Shown: positions 10,976 to 23,925, counted from the stretch's first letter. The stretch: DNA of 64,000 nt from Phascolarctos cinereus (GCF_002099425.1 NW_018344253.1:124001-188000); one strand, 5' to 3'. Made by a program: numbers and translations. The notes: generated from the letters alone by a model not told the origin.

Positions 10976-11149
10976 TGAAATGCAAACATAAGGATTATGA
11001 AAAACATGAAAAGTAATACTTGAGGAATTGGGAGAAACAATATGATCATGAAGTATTGACAGCCTCATAGGGGAAGAAGAAACACATGTCCCATTAGAAC
11101 CCTACTGTATTCAAGGGTCATAGAAGGCAATAATAAGATATGTTGAGTT

Positions 11150-11680
11150 TAGGGAACATATAGTACTCTAGTTCTATTGGAACATAGAGTGTGTGAAGGG
11201 GCTGAAAGTATGAAATAAGCCTAAAAAAGGAAGTTGGATCCAGAATGTGGAGATCCTCAAATGACAGGCTGAAGAATTTATGTTTTAACCTAGAGCCAAG
11301 AGGGAGCCATTGAAGGTTTTTGACCAGGATAGTGACAGTTGACCTGTGATTTAGGAAGACTTTTTGGCAGCTGTGTGGAGAATGGTAGAAGAGAAGAAAA
11401 GAAAGACTAGAAGCAAAGACAGCAGTTAAGATGTTACTGTTACTGTACTACAGGCAAGAAGTGATGAAGACCTAAATTAGGGTGGTGGCTGTGTGAATGA
11501 AGAGAAAGAGACACATGGGAGACATGTTATAGAGTTTGGATTGACAAGGCTTAATAGTTAATTGAATATAGGAGTTAGTAAGATAAAAGAAACAGAGATG
11601 ACAAAGGTTTTAAGCTTTAAGATGACTAAGAGAATTAGCGAAGTTGGGAGGAAATATAAGTGTAAGGTACTTGTTGCCCT
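11150..11680 (-). mobile_element. L2 LINE fragment
   Basis: Antisense L2 ORF2 region (agagggagccattgaaggtt, ggcaagaagtgatgaagacc), diverged and without a complete frame. Confidence 0.7.
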
Positions 11681-13640
11681 GTTGACATTATGTTCATGAT
11701 AGATGTTTGTTGAAAACTGGTGATTCATGGTGAGTTTATACAACTGAGCTACACCCTTGGCTTGGTCTTTAAAAGTGACCATACATGGATAGAAGCAGAG
11801 ACTTGAAAAACAAAGGAAAGGGGCTACATATAGACACAAATTTAACTCCCTGGAAGGAGGCTTGTATAACTACACAGGCTTTCCAGGAGTCATGTGGCTC
11901 CCTGAATGGCAGCAAATATAATGGCAAAGCAGTGAGGAATTCCTGGGACAAGTTAGAAGCTGCAGAAACCCTAAACCAGCTGCACTGAAGTGGTTCCACT
12001 ATTGAGTAGCCTCCAAATTTGAACCCAGTTTTTGTGTAATGGTGGGGGTCAATTGAGCAAATCAATCAGATCGCTTCCACCCCAACCTAAAGAAAACGTT
12101 CAGATGTTATGCTGTGCATTTTTAGGGTGAGAACACGTCTCAGTTGTCTCAATTGTTCACTCTGTGTGAATAAGACCTGGACACTTCCTACATGTATCAA
12201 GAGGTCTATAGCAAATTAGCTGAGGGAGTTGGTCATGCCCTGGGGTTCCCATGTGAAATTATCTAACAAGTTAGAATCTGCTTGGTAGCAGAGAGACTTT
12301 GATGAGCTCCCAAGTATTTGGACTTTTTCCTCAGTGTCCTAAGAGCATATTTGGAATGACTTTCATCAGTGTCTACAACAGGAAACAAGAACAAATTTGA
12401 AGTAATGTTGAAAGCAGATTCAAGACTCTAAAGAGAACCCAGCAGAAAGATTACACCACACTGAAGGATAAAATCTTGAAGATTCCAGCAAAAAATTGGG
12501 AGTTGCTACTTTGTCAAATGTGTTCTCTAAGCTTGAGCCCATTTTCCCACTTTTCTTTACATGTTTGTGGGGAAATGTTTCAAACTTTTTTTTGGGGGAA
12601 GATGTTTTATAATTATTGTTCTTAATATGACATCTTAGTAAATACCTTTAACTAAAAGCTAATCAAGTCTGGCTAACTAACTGATATCACCAATAATCAA
12701 TTGGGCTAGTACTCTATTGGCAGCTTATGAGCTATAGCATTGGAATACACTCTGAACCATTCAGGATTACACCTAGAATCTGAGGGGACAAGAGGTAGGT
12801 AATGGCACTCTGGACATCCAACATGCCAATGTGAATATGAATTGGGAGAGTTAAGTCCAAAGTTTACATGTGCTACATTTGTAAACTCAGGACTTTGGGT
12901 CTACGGTCTTCTAGGCTCAGGACTTTTTTTCCTGCTCAATACACATCTATTATATAAAGCAAGATATACCTATGTTGGTAACTTTGTATTTTTGGCAAAT
13001 AAATACATGAGAAATCATTTAAAATGGGCTTGCTATGTATAAAACATTGTGCTAAATGCTGGAGATAGATTTCAGCCAAGTGGCAGATCGCCTGACTTCC
13101 ATGTAACTACTTTAGCAAAAACCTGAAATTCATACAAGACTGAATAACAAATAAAAAAATCTAATGAGATACTAAAGAAAGTGACTTCTCCCACCCCAGA
13201 ACTACACAAAAAGTTAACCGGAAGTAGAGGGACAAGAAGAAATGGGGCCACCAGTAGCCTTCCAGAGTGATGGCCATAGATGGGTCAGAGATACATGGAG
13301 ACAGCAAGGCCCTCCATCCAGAGGCAGCAAGAATGGTGGCCTCCCCAGGAAAACCCCAGGGTGGTCAGAAAACCCAAGAATGGTCAGAAATTCATACTAC
13401 GGACTTTGGAATCCTTAGAGAACAGCAGTTACCACAACACTTGAACCAGGATATTTCAAGTGTTAACACTCTATTCTGAGACATAATAAAGAGTCTAAAA
13501 TATTCACCTCTTGGGATCTCAAAGATCCAGGGAGCTGTATGTCAGTGTAGGAATCCAGGGGACTCAGGGAATGTCCAAACCAGAGTAGACCACTCCACAT
13601 AAAAGCACAAGAGGAGACGAAGCTTCGATTTCATACCCAT
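11680..13640. other. Intergenic sequence, no gene recognised
   Basis: Apart from a short L2-like scrap near 13,030-13,060, this 2-kb stretch matches no family I can name. I see no convincing coding or RNA gene. Confidence 0.4.
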
Positions 13641-13649
13641 TCATAGATC

Positions 13650-14440
13650 ATGGTGTCATGGCAAGAGCAACGGCTTGGAGCCAGGAAACCTTGATTCTAG
13701 TTCTGGCTCTGCTGTTAATTCACTGTGTGACCTCGAAAAACCACTACTCTGACTCCTTCATATATTGTCAGTCTTCTTACTCTTTATTCCTTCCATGCAT
13801 TTTGCAATCTGGCTACACTGGCTTACTTCCAATTTTTCAAACAGGACAGTCCATTTCTCATCTCTGTATCTTTGCACTGGCCACCTCCCTGGACCTGAAA
13901 TGCTCTGTCCCCTTTCCTTCATCTTTTGATTACCCTGGCTTCCATCCTTCAAGACTCAGGTTTAATCCCACCTTCTGCCAAAGGCCTTTCTCTATCCCCT
14001 CAGATGTTAATAATAACTAGCATTTATACAGCATTTTTACAAATATGATCTCATTTGATCCTCATAACAACTCTGAGAGATATTATCATTGCCATTTTGC
14101 AGATGAGGAAATTCAGGCAGGCAACAGTTAAGTGATTTGCCCAGGGTAATACAGTTAGTAAATATCTGAGGCTTGATTGGAACTCAGGTCTTTCTGACTC
14201 TATCCACTCTGTACCACCTCATTGCCTTCCCCTCTGAGATAATCTTCCATCTAATCTTTATATACCTTGTATGTTTGTCTCCTCCATTAGAATGTGGGCA
14301 TCTCAAGGGCAAAGACTGGTTTTGCCTTCCTTCATATCCGTTAGCATAGTGACTGGTACATAATAAATAATATGATAAATAAATAATAATGTTTATTGAT
14401 TGGCTGGCACATAGTAAGCATTTTAAAATGTTGTTGACTA
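13650..14440 (+). mobile_element. MIR, then L2 3' end split by an antisense SINE
   Basis: A sense MIR at 13,650-13,745 is followed by L2 sequence 13,750-14,010. An antisense CORE-SINE occupies 14,012-14,228 and the L2 3' UTR resumes at 14,231 (tccattagaatgtgggcatc). The 120-codon open frame across 13,658-14,020 is a repeat fusion. Confidence 0.75.
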
Positions 14441-14989
14441 ACTGATCTAATCCTCTAGGACTCAGTCTATTACGAAAAATAGAATTGTAGAGGCAGGGGT
14501 ACTTCTCTCCACAAGAGCCTCTGCTTCACATATGCAGGAGAGGAGAAAAGGCACTAAGCGACTTGGAGTGACCCATGATGCAATTTTGAGTTATACCACC
14601 AGATGGCACTCCAGCCCTGAGCTATCAATACATGTCTCTCCACAGGTACCAGTGGGCTTTACTTTATTCTCCTTTCAATCCTACACATTCAGACAAGAGT
14701 TACATGCCTGGAACTCTCAACCTGGTAGTTCCTTCAGCTCTCCTTCAATATTTAGTCTGGCATAAAATATGAAAATACTTAACAATAATTATAACTTATT
14801 TGCCTTCTTTTGATTTCAGCCCATCAGAGTTATGATCTCCTTTCTAATTTCAAGGAACCAGAAAGGATTACTCATTCACTTATAAATTAAATATATGTTG
14901 CTTTGATTCGTAGGTAGTGCCTTGTCCCATGTAAGATCTGTGCCTGGCTTTCTAATGTAACTTGTATTTTACTTTAAAAAAAAATAAGC

Positions 14990-15232
14990 ACTAGGTGGTG
15001 CAGTGGATAGAGTACTGAAAGGGGAGTCAGGAAGACCTGAGTTAAAATCCAGGCTCAGACACCTACTACCTGTATGACCTTGGGCAAGTCACTTAATGCT
15101 GTTTTCCTCAGTTTCCTCATCTATAAAATGAGCTGGAGAAGGAAGTGGCAAACCATTCCAGTATCTTTGCCAAGAGAACCCCAAATGGGATTACAAAGAA
15201 CAGGACATGCCTGAAACTACTGAACAATAATT
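14990..15232 (+). mobile_element. CORE-SINE, long form
   Basis: Head ggtgcagtggatagagtact, central gaccttgggcaagtcactta, end ctgaaactactgaacaataa. It abuts the L1 3' end on the right. Confidence 0.85.
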
Positions 15233-15237
15233 TATTA

Positions 15238-16150
15238 TCTGTCCCTCCCAACTTTCCCTTCCCCATTAAAAAGAAAAAAGCCTTTGTAACAAATATATAT
15301 ATTGTTAAGCAAATCATTTCCTTCTCTGGGTCAGGTCTGAAGATATGACTCATTCTGTATCTTGAGTCTATCACCTTTGTGTCAGGAGGTAGACAGCATG
15401 CTTTATCATTGGTTCTTTAGAATTGTGGTCGGTCATTGCATTGACTAGAGTACTCAAGAATTTAAAAGTTGTTTGTCTTTATAATGTTGTTGCTATTATA
15501 TAAATTATTTTCCTGGTTCTGCTTATTTGCCTCTGTATCAATTCATATAAATGTTTCTTGGTTTCTTTAAAACCATCTCTCATCATTTTTTTTGGTGAGT
15601 TTTTTGTTTTTGTTTTGGTTGTTTGTTTTTTGGTGAGCTCTCATCATTTTTTACAATGAAATATTATCCCCCTACATTCATTTAATTTGTTTAGCTCTTC
15701 CCCAACTGATGGACACCACCTTAGTGTTCAATTCTTTGCTACCACAAAAAGGTTGCTATAAATAGTTTATGGGCCCCTTTCCTCTTTCTTGGATTTCTTT
15801 GGGGTATTGGCCCATTAATAGTATTGCTGGGTCAAAGGGTATGCACAATTTGGTGACTTTAGGAATGTAGTTCCAAAATGATTTACAGTTAGAGCTCCAC
15901 ATAGTGCATCAATATGCCTGTTTTCCCTCATCCCCTCCAATATTTGTCATTTTCCTTTTTTGTCATCTTTGCTAATCTGATGGGTGCAAGGGGAAACTTC
16001 ATAGTTGCTTTAATTTAAAATTCTCTTATTAGTAACTTGGAATAATTTTTATATGACAATTGATGGCTTAGATTCTTTCGTTTGAAAATTGCTTGTTCAT
16101 GTCCTTTGACTATTTATCAATTGGGGAATTGTGCTTGGCTTTTGTGCAGG
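15238..16150 (-). mobile_element. L1 LINE 3' end (ORF2 C-terminus and 3' UTR)
   Basis: The reverse complement carries the marsupial L1 ORF2 end (from catcaattggggaa... near 16,125 back to the 3' UTR). It contains tgctgggtcaaagggtatgc. A 5'-truncated, moderately old copy. Confidence 0.8.
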
Positions 16151-16975
16151 CACATGCACAAACCATATTGGTGGAGGGAATCACCTGTCAAGTGTTTTTT
16201 GCTTTTTGGTTTTTTTGGTCAATGCTGGAATGGAATTCTCAGTTCACCAGAATCACCTCATATTCCTTACTTCATGGTAGTGATCAGCCATCCAGACTTC
16301 TGTAGAGAGGGCATTTGCTGTCTGGCTGATGGCCAAGAGAAATCTAGAACCTGATGGGTCATTAGGATGGTCACTGGGAGGTTCCACGGTTAGAAGCAGT
16401 AATCATCATGTTTTACTGTTGGACCTGGATGTGAGGAGGGGAGGGACTTTCATCCAGTAACAATTACTATTGTAAACTCATTCCCTATCCTATCCATGTT
16501 ACATTTCTCTTTGGCACATTTCCTGTGAAGCATGTCTCTTTGTTTTTAAATGTCCCATGAGAGAACAACATAAAAACACTTTTGGCAGCTGCCTTTTGTT
16601 AAAATGGCCCAGACAACTCAGCCCCAAAGGTAGTACTTATCCCTTTGGCACCTTCAGGATAGGAACAGTACAGGGAAAAAAGAAAAACCTGGACCAGCAA
16701 CGGTTCCAGAGGTAAATAACACCTGCCCTTCAAATTTGAGAGAAGCAGATTTTGTTGGGGAAAGGTAAAAATGAGATCACAGAATGTTAGCAATCACACC
16801 TGCAAGGCGTCATACCCTCATCCACTATAACTTTCCATTTTCTGGAGTCAGGGAGAATCGAGGTAAGGTGTAAATGAAATCTGGAAATGACTTTTAAAAC
16901 CACTCTGCATTTGCAGATAAGATGGAAGTTGATGGTGTATTTAAGATTTCCTTTCTTCCCAGCAATGATATGTTA
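16150..16975. other. Intergenic sequence, nothing recognised
   Basis: No repeat or gene I can name apart from short composition-biased tracts. Confidence 0.4.
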
Positions 16976-16977
16976 TA

Positions 16978-17430
16978 ATTTGGTGTAGTGGAAAGAGCAC
17001 AGCACCGGGAGTCCTGCATCTGCCAATTACTAGCATTGTGACTTTGGACAAGTCACTTCTACCTAGGCCTCAGTTTCTTCATCTATAAAAAGAGTAGGTT
17101 GGGCTAGGTAATCTCTAACCAAACAGCGTACATTTATTGAATGCCTACTATGTACCAAACTCTGCTGGACAATGGAAATACAGATATAAAAATGTAGTAG
17201 TCCATAATCTCAAGGAGAATACATTCTCTCTAAAGATCCCTGGTGAGTTTTTGCCTTATCTTGCCATGGCCCAGACCCCCAAGCCACTTACTCACTTGCT
17301 CAATGCAATGTTGCCCCTTTCAGCTTCCCTTTATATGTTGTCTTCCCATTAGAATATAAACTCATTAAAGTCAGTTTGGCTTCCTTGTATTTATATCCCT
17401 AGAGTTTAGCACAGTATCTGGAAATATGTA
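16978..17430 (+). mobile_element. MIR and L2 3' end
   Basis: Sense MIR at 16,978-17,125 (gtagtggaaagagcacagca), then an L2 3' UTR piece 17,225-17,430 (cattagaatataaactcatt) that runs straight into the TCC tract. Confidence 0.7.
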
Positions 17431-17432
17431 CT

Positions 17433-17715
17433 TAATAGATCCTCCTCTTCCTCCCCCTCCTCTTCCTCCCCCTCCTCTTCCTCCCCCTCCTCCTCCTACC
17501 CCTCCTCCTCCTCCTTCTCCTCCTCCTCTTCCTCTCCTCCTCCTGTACCTCCTCCTCCTCCTCCTTCTGTACCTCCTCCTCCTCCTCCTGTACCTCCTCC
17601 TCCTCCTCCTCCTGTACCTCCTCCTCCATCTCCTCCTCCTCCTCCTTCTTCTTCTCCTTCTCCTTCTCCTCCTCCTCCTCCTGCACCTCCTCCTCTTCCT
17701 CCTCCTTCTTTTTTC
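17433..17715 (+). repeat. (TCC)n polypyrimidine tract
   Basis: About 280 bases of almost pure C/T on the plus strand, broken chiefly by regular CTGTAC/CTGCAC units. It sits directly after an L2 3' end, which probably seeded it. Long open frames on both strands here are artefacts of the triplet repeat. Confidence 0.95.
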
Positions 17716-17904
17716 TTCTCTCTCTTCATCCAGCTCTGACATTATAGGATTCTAACAACTTGACAATTCAAAAGTGATTTCCATGTTGGTTATCAGTTAC
17801 TTCTGGTATAATCATTTAAGTTTTTTTTGAGGGGGAGAGGAATACTATTCGGTCCTCACCATGTTCAGTGCCTTCCAACCCTCTTCTTACAGAAAGTATT
17901 CTAT

Positions 17905-17948
17905 ATGTGTATGTATGTGTATATGTGTGTGTGTGTGTATGTGTATAA

Positions 17949-17979
<31 letters not shown>

Positions 17980-18010
17980 TATACATACACGTGTATGTTT
18001 ATATGTATAC
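17905..18010. repeat. TG/TA/CA microsatellite with inverted halves
   Basis: (TG)n-rich sequence turns into (TA)n and then (CA)n around 17,965, so the halves are mutually complementary. Confidence 0.9.
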
Positions 18011-18533
18011 ATGAATGTGAAGCTTCTATCCAGTCTGAAAGTCTTTTGTCCTTTCATTTCTTCCTCTGCCATGTTTTCCTGCCACCCTCCCCCAAATCTC
18101 CCTTTGCCATGAAGTCAGTCAGTACTATAAAGTATATGTTGATTAAATATGGAAGGTCTTAAAAGTCTTCATTATCATCATGGTGGTCTTTTTGCCAATA
18201 CTTACCATAAGCATTACAGTAGGAGATGAGTGAATGTCCTATGAAATTATAGTACTTGTTGCCTTAGAAACACAATAAAACAAACTCTCCTAACTTCTTT
18301 CTTTGTGTCTCCAAGGAAAACCTCTGAGCCATCCTTCTGTTTATCTGTATTTCCTCTTGTCTTATGGTTTCATGTATATAAAAATGTCGAGATGTATCTA
18401 ACTTCACACTTCTAGTAGTATGTTTATTCATTGGTTATTGGACAAGAATCTCACATTTAGAATACTAACAGCTAAGTTAATGTTTGTAGATTGTATAAAA
18501 ACTGATTCTTAGCACCTTTTGTCCACCTTTCCT

Positions 18534-18830
18534 CCAATCAGTCAGTCAATAAGCATTTATTAAGCACCTACTATGTGTCAGGCACTGTGCTAAGCTCTAG
18601 GGGTAAGCCAAAAGACAGGTCCTGCCCTTAAGGAACTCATCATCTCATAGTAGATACAACATGCAAACAGCTGTGTACAAACAAGATATATACAGGACAA
18701 ATTGGAAATAATCCACAGAGCAAAGGCAATAAAAGGAAGCCAGGAGACTGTCACTGCAGAAACAGAAGACCCTATAGGATTTCTTTGCTCCATAGTCAAA
18801 AAGTTCATCACAAAGTGGCCAGATGACTGG
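18534..18830 (-). mobile_element. L2 LINE 3' end
   Basis: Starts as the reverse complement of the L2 terminus (aataagcatttattaagcac, caggcactgtgctaagctct) and continues antisense. Confidence 0.8.
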
Positions 18831-19307
18831 TGAAGAGTTTCTCTGTACTTAACTAGGTTAGTCTTTGGAAATCAGGCACAGTCTGTTTATAGGGCTTTAC
18901 AGTAATCCTTTCCCATGTGGAAGACTCAACCAGAGCTTGTAATCTACTATTATAGCCTTCAAGAAACAAGATTCACTTCTATTCCATGATAAGGCATTAT
19001 AGTAAGACTTCTGTGGTGTTGGAATTGACTATAATAATGCCTTATAATTTTTTAACTTTTAACTTTATTTTTCCAAAAACAAAGAACTCAATAAACCTTA
19101 AACATATAAATGCCAACTACTTTTCCAATTGGCATAATGGATAGGCTTGGAGTTGGGAAGGTAAGTTGTAGGAGAGGGGATTTGTCTCTTTTCATCTCCT
19201 ATTGGCAGTGGTGTCTTGCATCAGCATTTATTACCTAGCAGGAAATAGGACATCCAGAAGGATCAATCAGTCAGTCGAGGCAAAGTAACATAAGAGTTTT
19301 GTGAGGT

Positions 19308-20380
19308 TTTTTTGTTTTGTTTTGTTTTTATTTTTACATAAATTATTTAATTTTTATTCCTTTTTTCCAGTTTTAAATTTTTGCCCTCCCCCCCTTCCTC
19401 AATGAGAAGGCAAGAAAAACAAAACCTGTTACAAATATGTGTAGTCATACAAAATAAATTTACAAATTAGCCATGAAAGAAAGAAAAAAAGGAAGAAAGA
19501 AAGGAAGGAAAGAAGGAAGAAAGAAACAAACAAAGAAGGAAAGATAGACAAGGAAGGAAGACAAGGAAGGAAGGAATTAGGGAGAAAGGGAGGAAGGAAG
19601 GAGGGAGAAAGGGAGGAAGGAAGGAGGAAGGAAAAGGAAAAAATAGCTTCGGTCTGTACTCTGAGTTTATCAGTTCTCTATCTGGAGGTGGATAGCATAT
19701 CTCATTATGAGGCCTTTGGAATGGTGGATCATTGTATTCATGAGAACTACTAAATCTTTCAAAGTTGATTATCTTTACAATATTGATATTGCTGTGTAGA
19801 TTGTTCTAGTTCTGCTCACTTCGTGTTGCATCAGTTTATTTAAGTCTTCCCAGGTTTTTCTGAGACCATTCTCTTAATTATTTCTTACAGCATTATATAA
19901 TTCTATCATATTCATATAAAACAACTTGTTCAGTTATTCTCCAATTGATAGGCATCCCCTCAGTTTCTAATTCTTCGCCACCATGAAAAGAGCTACTATA
20001 AATATTTTTGTATACCTATGTCCTTTTCCTCTTTCTCTGATCTCCTTGGAGTATAGCCCTAGTAGCAGTATTGATGGTTTTTGAGTATGCACAATTTAAT
20101 AGCCTTTGGGGCATACTTCGAAATTGCTTTCCAAAATGTCTGGACTAGTTCACAGCTCCACAAACAGTACATTAGTGTTCCTGATTTCCCATATCCATTT
20201 TAGCATTTGTCATTTTCCTTTTCTGTTTTCTTAGTCAGTCTGATGGGTAACCTCTCAGTTGTTTTACTTTGCATTTTTCTAGTTATTAGTGATTTAGAAC
20301 ACTTTTTCATTTGGCTATTGATAGCTTTGATTCCTTCCTCTGAAAACTATCTATTCATATCCTTTGACTATCAAATAGGA
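19308..20380 (-). mobile_element. L1 LINE 3' end with internal GGAA-rich satellite
   Basis: Antisense L1 3' UTR (tgtgtagtcatacaaaataa) and ORF2 C-terminal region (cagttattctccaattgata). A GGAAG-type purine tract at 19,475-19,635 grew within the 3' UTR. Confidence 0.8.
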
Positions 20381-21460
20381 AATGGCTATATGAGTTTATA
20401 AGAGAGTCAATCAGTCATTGGGAGCTGAACTTCAAAAAGGAACAGACCCAGTAAATTTAGTTAAGCAATCAGTTTGGCAGAAACACTGTGCCCACCAGGA
20501 AGTAGCATGAGGAAACCATAGATAGGGAAAGGACATCTAGGCCCTATAGTACCAGAGATGTGAGTAGCCTTGACTATCTGGACTTCCAAAGTGTATGTCT
20601 CTCTACTAGAATATACTCAGTGTGGGCACAACCTTCCCACTGACATGGTATATAGTTGTGGGAAATTTTACGCTAGGTTTAAGGAGAGAATGTTTTGTTA
20701 CTAGTGTTTGTGCTATACAATCTCAGTAAATGCCTTTGCTTTAATGGTCTACTGGCCAACTCTTAAAGTTAAGTGTACAGCGATAGTTTTACAAGTTCAG
20801 ACCTCCAGAGTATATTGATCCTGCATCTCTACAGCACTATACCTCTTGATGATGATGATGATAATGATGATGATGTAAGAATGTAATTCTCTGCTTCCTA
20901 GAATTTGGTAATTGCACCTTCTATCTTTCCTCAGTCTGAAAAATGTAAAAGAATTTACATTGCTTGCTATAGAATATATAACAGCATATATACATTCGTA
21001 TGGTCCTTTCTCCTTTGTTAGATTTTTGTATAGGGAAAAGTTATTCCCCTTCCCCTATGGAGTCTGAATGAATCTTTTACATATAGAATCCCAAAGAAAA
21101 AACACCTAAGGTATCTTATAAGCCCTTTGGTTTTTATTTGAGGTCATTCTCCTAGCATTTGCTAAATTATTGGTATGCTTTCTTTAAGTATTTATTAATT
21201 AGTCCTTGCTTTTTGCTTTCATGCTAATACAAGTAAAAAAAATAGATCTCTTTTTTTTCCTAATAATAATTTCATAGGAATGTTTCCACCTGGCAGCACA
21301 AATAAGGCCCTCTCCAATCCCCTTGTTAGCTAACCATAAGTAAATCAAGGAACATTCTACTCCTCTTACTTCATCTCCTTCAATCAATTTCTGCTCTGAA
21401 AGATTTTAAGGTGTAGAGCTGAAAGCAGAGGTAGCAGACAGCAATTTATTTCATACTAAT
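20380..21460. other. Intergenic sequence; (GAT)n at 20,848-20,873
   Basis: No gene recognised. The part to about 20,830 might be a decayed long terminal repeat, but I could not place it in a family. Confidence 0.35.
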
Positions 21461-21511
21461 CACCAGCCTGGAACCCCAGAAAAGGAGGGAACATTTCTAA
21501 TACATATCAGA

Positions 21512-21635
21512 GATGGATGGATGGAAGGAAGGAAGGGAGGGAGGGAGGGAGGGAGGAAGGGAGGGAGGGAGGGAGGGAGGAAGAAAGGAAGGAACGAAGG
21601 AAGGAACCAAGGAAGGAACCAAGGAAGGAAACTGG
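21512..21635 (+). repeat. GGAT/GGAA/GGGA purine microsatellite
   Basis: A run of 4-bp purine units with minor variation. Overlapping open frames on both strands are artefacts. Confidence 0.95.
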
Positions 21636-22194
21636 AAGCCTTCTTGGGAGTTGCTATACCATGGCCATGTGGGGAACTGCCAAACCATCCCCCTACTCCC
21701 CAACCCAGGCACAGATTTGCAGACCAACAGGATCCTACTCCTCTTTCTAGCCAGCTGTAAAGAATATCTTCTAATAAATTTTCTTTGGACATGTAAATCT
21801 TGTATGTGGGTTTCCTTTTCCCCTCCCAGTGAGGATGCTTGGGTTACCACATAATCATTCATTTAGAGAGGCATTTGCTGCCAAAGGAAAGGACTGAACT
21901 GAGTAGGAGAAACTGGTCACGTCTCCTCATTTTAAAATTCCTCCAGCTCAAGGAGCCCTCATTCCAACTGCTTCAGTGAGAGACTGGAACGAGACTCAAA
22001 TAAGATAATGTAAGTATATCCCTTTGCAAACTTTGAAGTGTTGTCTCCCCTGGATTACTTCTTACATTGGATATACTGTCTGCTCCCTGAGGCCTCACTA
22101 TGCCTGCACCTCAGTTTCCTCATCTGTAGAATGGGAAAGTTGGGCTATGTGATCTATGAAGTTTTTTCTAGCATGTGATTCTCAGAAGGGGCCT

Positions 22195-22385
22195 TAGAAA
22201 TACAGCTAGGTCCTAATTAGTAGAAATAATTAATCCCCTAAAGCGGCTGCATTAATTTGAATTTCACATAACATTTCCATTGGACTGGAACCAATTATCA
22301 CATCTTACATAATTATTGTTTCAAATTGTGTAAATACAAATACATGCGACCACTTCAGGGGATGCATCATTCACACTAATTGAGA
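22195..22385. promoter_or_regulatory. Candidate conserved noncoding element rich in homeodomain motifs
   Basis: This non-repetitive AT-rich block contains aataattaatcccct (homeodomain and OTX/PITX-like), gcattaatttg, ccaattatcac, cataattattg and cactaattgag. Their density in a non-repetitive island suggests an enhancer, but this is inference only. Confidence 0.3.
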
Positions 22386-22644
22386 CCTTGCTGTATAATC
22401 CAACCCCCTCATTTCACAGATGAGGAACTGATCCCAATTTTCTTTTACCCTAGATAACTCAGAATTAAAGGGTAATATAATGATGACAGCAAGTAACTTC
22501 TGTATAGGCCTGGCTACTGCACACAAGAAGCCTCTCTAGTGCTGAGGGCAGGAAAGGAGACGTTAGTCCCCCAGAACTCCCCAGGAAACAGTGACAGCAT
22601 TTGGGAGGTAGAACAGAATCCAAAAAGAAAGAGTACTTTGCAAG

Positions 22645-22880
22645 TTTTTTTTTTAATATTATTTTATTTTTCCCCAGTTATGGGCAAAAACAATTTTTAA
22701 CACTTTTTAAAAATTTTGAGTTTCTCCCTCCCTCCTCTCTCCCCTCCCTGAGATGGTAAGCAATCTGATATAGGTTATACATATTTTGCAAAAATTTTTG
22801 TTTCAGGAGCAGAATTTAAAACTATGCCAAAGGGCATAAGTTTTGTGCATTGCTACGTAGAAGGCATTGGGGTTTTTTGT
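22645..22880 (-). mobile_element. L1 3' UTR fragment
   Basis: Antisense L1 3' UTR (tttttccccagttatgggca, ctccctgagatggtaagc). Confidence 0.65.
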
Positions 22881-22954
22881 GATTCTACTAGAGGAGAAAG
22901 AACACCGGTGGATGGAGTCCTTTAGATGAGCATACTCAACTCACAAGGGAAAAA

Positions 22955-23925
22955 AATCATAGAATTTGAAAGTTGGAAGGGAATCCCTACTGTAGCATTT
23001 CTTATAAGTGATCATCCAGTCTTTGCTTGAAGACTATCAAGGAACGGGATTCTATCATTTCTCAAAGCAGCTCACTGCACTTTTGGCCAAGTCTAATGGT
23101 TAGGAACTTTTCTGTGACAGTAAGCCTAAAGTCTACTCTTTTGTAACCTCCACTCATCACTCCTGGTTCTGCCTTCTGGGTCCAAACAGTACATGTCTAT
23201 TCCCTTCTCGTTGTTCAGTTGTGTCTGACTCGACGTGGCCCAATGGATGTTGTCCATGGTGTTTTCTTGGAGAAGATACTGATGTGGTTTGTCATTTCCA
23301 TCTCCACTGTCCCCATTATACAGATGAAGAACTGAGGCAAATAGCGGTTAAGTGACTTGCCCAGGGTCACCCAGCTAGTATCTGAGGCTGAATTTGAACT
23401 CAGATCCTCCTCATACCAAGTCCAGCGCTCTATCCACTGTACCACCTAGCTGTCCGAAAAGACATTCAAACATTTAAAGACAGCTATCAGTTTTTCTTTC
23501 TCTGGCCCAAACATGCCCTATTCCTTCAATTGATCCCAACTAAAATCCAACCTCCTGCAGGAAGCCTTCCCCAACTCCCCTTAATTCTAGTGCCTTCTGT
23601 TAATTATTTCCTATTTATCCTGTATATAGCTTGTTTTGTATATAGTATTTGCATGCTTAGATTGTAAGCTCCTTGAAGGCAGGGACTATCTTTTGTCTTT
23701 TTTTGTATCTTCAGGGCTTAGCACAGAGCCTGGCACATAGTAGGTGCTCAGTAAATGTTTACTGAGTTGAGTTCAATATGACCTAGACTTGAATATGACC
23801 TAGACTACAGGCCCTTCACCCCCCTGGTGGTTCACCTCTGGACAAACAGTAGTGTCCTAAACCTAATACATCCTAAATGAGACCTAATCAGGTCAGTGTA
23901 GAGTGGGATTATCACAAGTAATGAT
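22955..23925 (-). mobile_element. L3/CR1 LINE split by a SINE and an L2 3' end
   Basis: Antisense CR1-type sequence at 22,955-23,205 (tcatccagtctttgcttgaa), 23,456-23,530 and 23,776-23,925 (gcccttcacccccctggtgg). It is interrupted by an antisense CORE-SINE (23,207-23,455) and by a sense L2 3' end (23,535-23,775). Confidence 0.65.

Noticed and set aside
13658-14020. 120-codon open frame starting MARATAWSQ with a hydrophobic stretch
   Set aside because: It is a fusion of a MIR head with L2 3' sequence; the signal-peptide look is accidental.
17371-17755. Long open frames on both strands (Leu/Pro-, Arg- and Glu-rich)
   Set aside because: They are produced by the TCC/GGA triplet repeat, which is open in several frames at once and has no coding features.
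20380-20830. Possible solo long terminal repeat of an old retrovirus-like element
   Set aside because: No matching partner, clear ends or recognisable family; the impression rests on composition only.
21460-21862. Overlapping open frames of 77-121 codons
   Set aside because: They run through a GGAA/GGAT microsatellite; repeated PSLP/GREG peptides are artefacts.
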